Source: an uncultured Lachnospiraceae bacterium
GTDB taxonomy: Bacteria > Bacillota > Clostridia > Lachnospirales > Lachnospiraceae
Assembly (NCBI GenBank): GCA_947246015.1
Contig: CAMXQE010000022.1
Span: 1 to 64,000, forward strand
Length of the DNA stretch: 64,000 bases
Direction of reading: 5' to 3'
Of the stretch, positions 60,947 to 64,000 are shown one piece after another. A program made the position numbers and the translations under genes. The notes below the pieces were generated by a model that was not told the origin of the DNA, made no database searches, and saw nothing but the letters and a program-made list of their open reading frames with translations. Numbering within the stretch: the stretch's first letter is position 1; each line of letters starts with the position of its first letter.

Positions 60947-61882
60947 ATGGCAGATACAAATTTAGCACAGGCGGTCGAGGCAACAAACGACGCCAGCTCT
61001 TATGATACAAATGTAAAATTCCTGCTCGCAGACAAGCAGATATTGGCGCGGATTTTAAAATATGCTGTTCAGGAATTTAAGGATATGTCCATTGAAGATA
61101 TTATGGACAGCATCGGCGCGGATATTGAAATCGGCACAAGACCGTTGGATGCAGGGCTTTCAAACATGGGACGTGTAAACATATCCAATACGGAAGACAA
61201 TATTCCGGGAGAGGGAAAAATTTTTTATGATATCCGTTTTACTGCATATCATAAAGAAGCGGAAATGAAATTTCTGATTAATTTGGAGGCACAGCGTTCT
61301 TCAGATCCCGGTAAATTAGGGTATCATTTAGAGAACAGGATCATATTTTATCTTGCCAGAATGATTTCTGCTCAGAAGCAGACTGAATTTTTTCATAGTG
61401 ATTACGACAGTTTGAAGCGGGTAAGAAGCATATGGCTATGTTTGGAGGACAGCGAGGATGGTGACTCCATTGAGGAAATCAGCCTTGACAGAAATACCGT
61501 TTATGGAAATAAGAGAAATTCGTATGACATAGACTTGATGCGGGGCATTATTATCAATATAAGAAATGGAGAAAACTTAAAGGATTCCCAAAACGTACTA
61601 ATCTCCATGCTGGAAAAGCTGCTTTCCGAGATGGATGTAGAGGAGAAGAAACGTATACTTACAGAAAAATATGGAATGATAATGACAACCGAACTGGAAG
61701 GGAGGATGCAGAGTATGTGCAATTTATCTGAAAATATCAAAGAGCAAAGTATTAAAACGGAACGACTTAATGCCATTGAAAGGATGATTCGAGCCGGTGC
61801 CACAAAAGACCAAATTGTTTCTTTGGGTTATACTCAAGAAGAGTTGACAGAAGCGGAAAATATTTTATATACAAATGCATAA
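60947..61882 (+). CDS. Rpn/PD-(D/E)XK-family nuclease-like protein
   Basis: A 311-aa protein with NVKFLLADKQILARILKYAV, then GKIFYDIRF and EMKFLINLEAQRSSD, where Asp and Glu-x-Gln match the D and ExK-like pattern of Rpn/transposase-like PD-(D/E)XK nucleases. The C-terminus is helical (LGYTQEELTEAENIL). GAAGGGT precedes the ATG at 60947. These proteins are common in Clostridia and are linked to recombination or DNA damage; role here unproven. Confidence 0.7.
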   Translation: MADTNLAQAVEATNDASSYDTNVKFLLADKQILARILKYAVQEFKDMSIEDIMDSIGADIEIGTRPLDAGLSNMGRVNISNTEDNIPGEGKIFYDIRFTAYHKEAEMKFLINLEAQRSSDPGKLGYHLENRIIFYLARMISAQKQTEFFHSDYDSLKRVRSIWLCLEDSEDGDSIEEISLDRNTVYGNKRNSYDIDLMRGIIINIRNGENLKDSQNVLISMLEKLLSEMDVEEKKRILTEKYGMIMTTELEGRMQSMCNLSENIKEQSIKTERLNAIERMIRAGATKDQIVSLGYTQEELTEAENILYTNA

Positions 61883-61932
61883 GAATTGCAGACTGCGAAG
61901 CACAAAAACTGTAGCTTGCTGGATTTCAGCTT

Positions 61933-61976
61933 AAAACAGGAAAATAACTGACACTCAGATTATTTTCCTGTTTTTT
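61933..61976 (+). terminator. Intrinsic terminator after the Rpn-like gene
   Basis: AAACAGGAAAATAA (61933-61946) is perfectly complementary to TTATTTTCCTGTTT (61960-61973), followed by T residues. Confidence 0.9.
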
Positions 61977-62090
61977 GATGATGGAGTCCTGAATCGTATG
62001 AAATAAGTCCTACTGGCTATTATATTTTAATTAATAAGGAAAAGATATGATGTACAAGCAGAAACCAAATAAAATTTGATTTCGATGGGC

Positions 62091-62119
62091 TTGACGTGAT
62101 ATATATCATGATATATACT
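62091..62119 (+). promoter_or_regulatory. vapBC promoter with palindromic operator
   Basis: TTGACG (62091-62096) and TATACT (62114-62119), 17 bases apart. The spacer contains ATATATCATGATATAT (62101-62116), a perfect 16-bp palindrome suited to binding by the VapB dimer for autoregulation. Confidence 0.8.
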
Positions 62120-62142
62120 GTGATATAGGGAGGTGCATGAAG

Positions 62143-62373
62143 ATGATGATGGCAAAAGTATTTGAAAATGGCAGAAGTCAGGCTGTCAGACTGCCAAAAG
62201 AGTATCGATTTAGCGATGAAGAAGTGGCTGTAAATAAAATCGGTGATGTTGTTATTTTGATGCCAAAGGAAAACAAATGGTCCGGTTTTTTAAACAGCCT
62301 GAATCTTTTTTCAGAGGATTTTATGAGTGACGGGCATGAGACATTTGCAGCGCAGGAACGCGAGGCATTATGA
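62143..62373 (+). CDS. vapB: VapB-type antitoxin (AbrB/SpoVT-like)
   Basis: A 76-aa protein, MMMAKVFENGRSQAVRLPKE at the start, then VAVNKIGDVVILMPKENKW, the AbrB-type swapped-hairpin fold of VapB antitoxins. It binds the operator and blocks VapC. ATG 62143 is preferred because GGAGG at 62129-62133 has the right distance; ATG 62137 is also in frame. The stop overlaps vapC (ATGA). Confidence 0.85.
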   Translation: MMMAKVFENGRSQAVRLPKEYRFSDEEVAVNKIGDVVILMPKENKWSGFLNSLNLFSEDFMSDGHETFAAQEREAL

Positions 62374-62780
62374 GGTATATGTTAGACACAAACATCTGCA
62401 TTTATGCTATTAAACATAGACCAGATACTGTGATTAAAAAAATTATTTCATATGATCCGGCAGAACTGTGCATTTCTGTAATCACATACGCAGAACTGAT
62501 GCATGGTGTCGAGAAAAGTATGGCGGTGGAGAGGAATCGTATTGCAATGTCTTTGTTTCTCTCACCGATTACAATTTTGGAATTTGACGGACGGGCGGCT
62601 GAAGAGTATGGAAAAATTAGGACAGAGCTTGAAAAGAAGGGAACGCCAATTGGTCCGATGGACACGTTGATAGCAGGCCATGCCAAGTCAAAAGGGCTTA
62701 TTCTTGTGACAAACAACACAAGAGAATTTAACCGTGTGGCTGGTTTAACAGTGGAAGATTGGACGCAAGAGCAAAGATAA
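62370..62780 (+). CDS. vapC: VapC-type PIN-domain toxin
   Basis: A 136-aa PIN ribonuclease: MRYMLDTNICIYAIKHRP (Asp6), SVITYAELMHGVEKS (Glu), and PIGPMDTLIAGHAKSKGLIL (Asp) complete the acidic set, with NNTREFNRVAGLTVEDW at the end, all close to the VapC consensus. The ATG overlaps the vapB stop. Confidence 0.9.
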   Translation: MRYMLDTNICIYAIKHRPDTVIKKIISYDPAELCISVITYAELMHGVEKSMAVERNRIAMSLFLSPITILEFDGRAAEEYGKIRTELEKKGTPIGPMDTLIAGHAKSKGLILVTNNTREFNRVAGLTVEDWTQEQR

Positions 62781-62960
62781 CCTGTTTTAACCTAAAAATT
62801 TTGTTTGGAATGAAAGTCAATTAAATGTTTTAGGCAAGGCAAAGAAAGAGTGGCAGCCGTCAACGGAGGTGTGTTATACTTTTGATAAAGGAAAACTAAG
62901 CCATATCAGAGCAATGATTTATGAAATGAGGAATTGTATGGAAAAAAGCAGAAGCTTCCT

Positions 62961-64000
62961 ATGGGAATTGAAAATTTTGAACGGATTCGCAGGGATGGAT
63001 TTTATTATGTGGATAAGACAAGAATGATTGAGGATCTTTTGGAAAATATGGCGCTTGTAAACCTGTTCACACGTCCGAGACGTTTCGGCAAGACTTTGAA
63101 CATGAGTATGTTAAAATACTTTTTTGAAATTGGCAATGATAATACCTTGTTCGACAGAAAAGCACTCTTCGAGGGCTTGAAAATTTCAGGGGAAAAGGAA
63201 CTCTGCGACAAATACATGGGAAAGTTTCCAGTTATTTCTATCAGCCTGAAAAACACTGCCAGTAACAACTTTGAGACGGCTAAGAAAAAAATGTGTTCCA
63301 TCATCAGTGATGAGGCATCACGGTTTCTGTTTCTTGCGCAGAGTGACAGGCTGTCAGAGATAGAGCATAAACGGTACGAAAAAATAACCGAACTAAACGA
63401 CAGCGGGGAGTTTGCAATGTCAAATGAACTTTTGGAAAACAGTCTTTTGATACTGACAAGACTCTTACACAGACATTACGGGAAGAAAACAATCTTGCTG
63501 ATTGACGAGTACGACGTTCCCCTTGATTATGCGTATCGATACGGATATTATGATTCGATGGTAGGACTGGTCAGGACTTTGTTTGGTGCCGCGTTAAAAA
63601 CGAATGACAGTCTGGAATTTGCGGTATTGACAGGGTGTCTTAGGATATCAATGGAAAGTAATGTCTCGGCAGATGCCGAGACATCAGAAAAACGCGTAAA
63701 GCGTTTTTCAAAGCCATCTCAAGGAGATGGCTTTTTTACCGGACTGAATAATTTTAAAGTGTATACTATAAAGGATGTGCGCTACAAAGAGTATTTTGGC
63801 TTTACAGATACAGAAGTGCGACAGATGTTGGAATATTATGGGCTTTCCGGCCAGTATGATGCTGTAAAGGAATGGTATGATGGTTATCTGTTTGGCAATC
63901 TTGGAATATACTGTCCGTGGGATGGAATCAATTATTGTGGCGACCTGCGCGACGGAAGTGTGACAGAACCGCAGAATTACTGGGTAAATACAAGCAGCAA
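62961..64000 (+). CDS. AAA-ATPase-like/PD-(D/E)XK protein, partial, with an in-frame hairpin insert
   Basis: The frame is open from MGIENFERIRRDGFYYVDKT to the end of the window. Motifs: RPRRFGKTLNMSML as Walker A and ILLIDEYDVPL as Walker B, as in AAA-ATPase_like proteins. After LRISMES, where the family expects FTGLNNFKVY, about 25 codons are inserted (63662-63737) by three successive hairpins, and the family pattern then resumes. The nuclease domain lies outside the window. An upstream ATG at 62938 is off frame by one base in an A6 run, so a longer N-terminus may have been lost. Confidence 0.75.
   Translation, partial: MGIENFERIRRDGFYYVDKTRMIEDLLENMALVNLFTRPRRFGKTLNMSMLKYFFEIGNDNTLFDRKALFEGLKISGEKELCDKYMGKFPVISISLKNTASNNFETAKKKMCSIISDEASRFLFLAQSDRLSEIEHKRYEKITELNDSGEFAMSNELLENSLLILTRLLHRHYGKKTILLIDEYDVPLDYAYRYGYYDSMVGLVRTLFGAALKTNDSLEFAVLTGCLRISMESNVSADAETSEKRVKRFSKPSQGDGFFTGLNNFKVYTIKDVRYKEYFGFTDTEVRQMLEYYGLSGQYDAVKEWYDGYLFGNLGIYCPWDGINYCGDLRDGSVTEPQNYWVNTSS
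63662..63733 (+). repeat. Three tandem hairpins inserted in frame in the AAA-ATPase-like gene
   Basis: TGTCTCGGCA/TGCCGAGACA (63662-63683, loop GA), GAAAAACGC/GCGTTTTTC (63687-63709) and AAGCCATCTC/GAGATGGCTT (63711-63733, then TTTT). All stems are perfect. The insert keeps the reading frame open, and the third hairpin with its T-run resembles a terminator. Confidence 0.85.

Overview
The window looks like a low-to-moderate GC Firmicute chromosome, most likely a gut Lachnospiraceae-type Clostridium. The reasons are GGAGG-type ribosome sites, sigma-A promoters of TTGNNN-17-TATAAT form, several AAA/DUF4143 and AAA-ATPase-like/PD-(D/E)XK genes, a DpnD/PcfM-like protein, a BlaI/BlaR1-M56 pair, and the general codon and protein style. 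This assignment is inference. No rRNA, tRNA or CRISPR array was seen.

Bases 1-10731 are a surface-glycan region. They hold the end of an FAD oxidoreductase, rfbF and rfbH (CDP-3,6-dideoxyhexose pathway), two SDR epimerase/reductases, an MBOAT O-acyltransferase, its SGNH-type partner, and a convergent pair made of a membrane protein and a membrane-anchored metallophosphoesterase. The MBOAT gene is split by a run of ten G; nine would restore one frame, so it looks like a phase-variable glycan O-acylation switch caught OFF. A 56-bp direct repeat and truncated gene copies flank the MBOAT/SGNH cassette. The missing pathway gene rfbG lies 17 kb away (19592-20665), and gmd/rmd (GDP-D-rhamnose) with an AraC-type regulator lie at 29516-32473. 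The glycan genes are therefore interleaved with accessory modules.

The accessory modules are these. (a) 11132-11489: a candidate type I toxin-antitoxin locus beside transposase and phosphoesterase relics. (b) 13707-17595: PP-loop ATPase, NDT-like protein, trypsin-like protease with a long helical C-terminus, and a small protein. (c) 21105-29382: NACHT NTPase with pentapeptide repeats, a 391-aa unknown, a kinase/NTPase/transmembrane fusion, and a lipoprotein. (d) 32952-43736: an XRE regulator, then a RADAR-like rdrA-rdrB pair continued without a break by an LRR-Roc/COR (Roco-like) protein with a degraded P-loop and a cobalamin-type radical SAM enzyme with an RRE-like C-terminus. These are followed by a separately promoted 72-aa peptide ending in Cys-Gly(17)-Cys-Ser-Gly-Arg. 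Module (d) is the best candidate for an undescribed system: an adenosine-deaminase defence core joined to a Roco sensor and a RiPP-like maturation unit.

From 43851 onward come a very large secreted glucosaminidase-like surface protein (minus strand), a PIN toxin with a 59-aa partner, a BlaI/BlaR1-like regulatory pair with a small exported protein, and a decayed zone (tetR broken by frameshifts and a 170-bp MITE, truncated AlbA_2 and D12 methyltransferase fragments). Three DUF4143 ATPases, an integrase-like protein, a gene with an in-frame stop, an Rpn-like nuclease, vapBC with an operator palindrome inside its promoter, and an AAA-ATPase-like gene complete the window. The last gene carries three consecutive hairpins inserted in frame and runs off the end.
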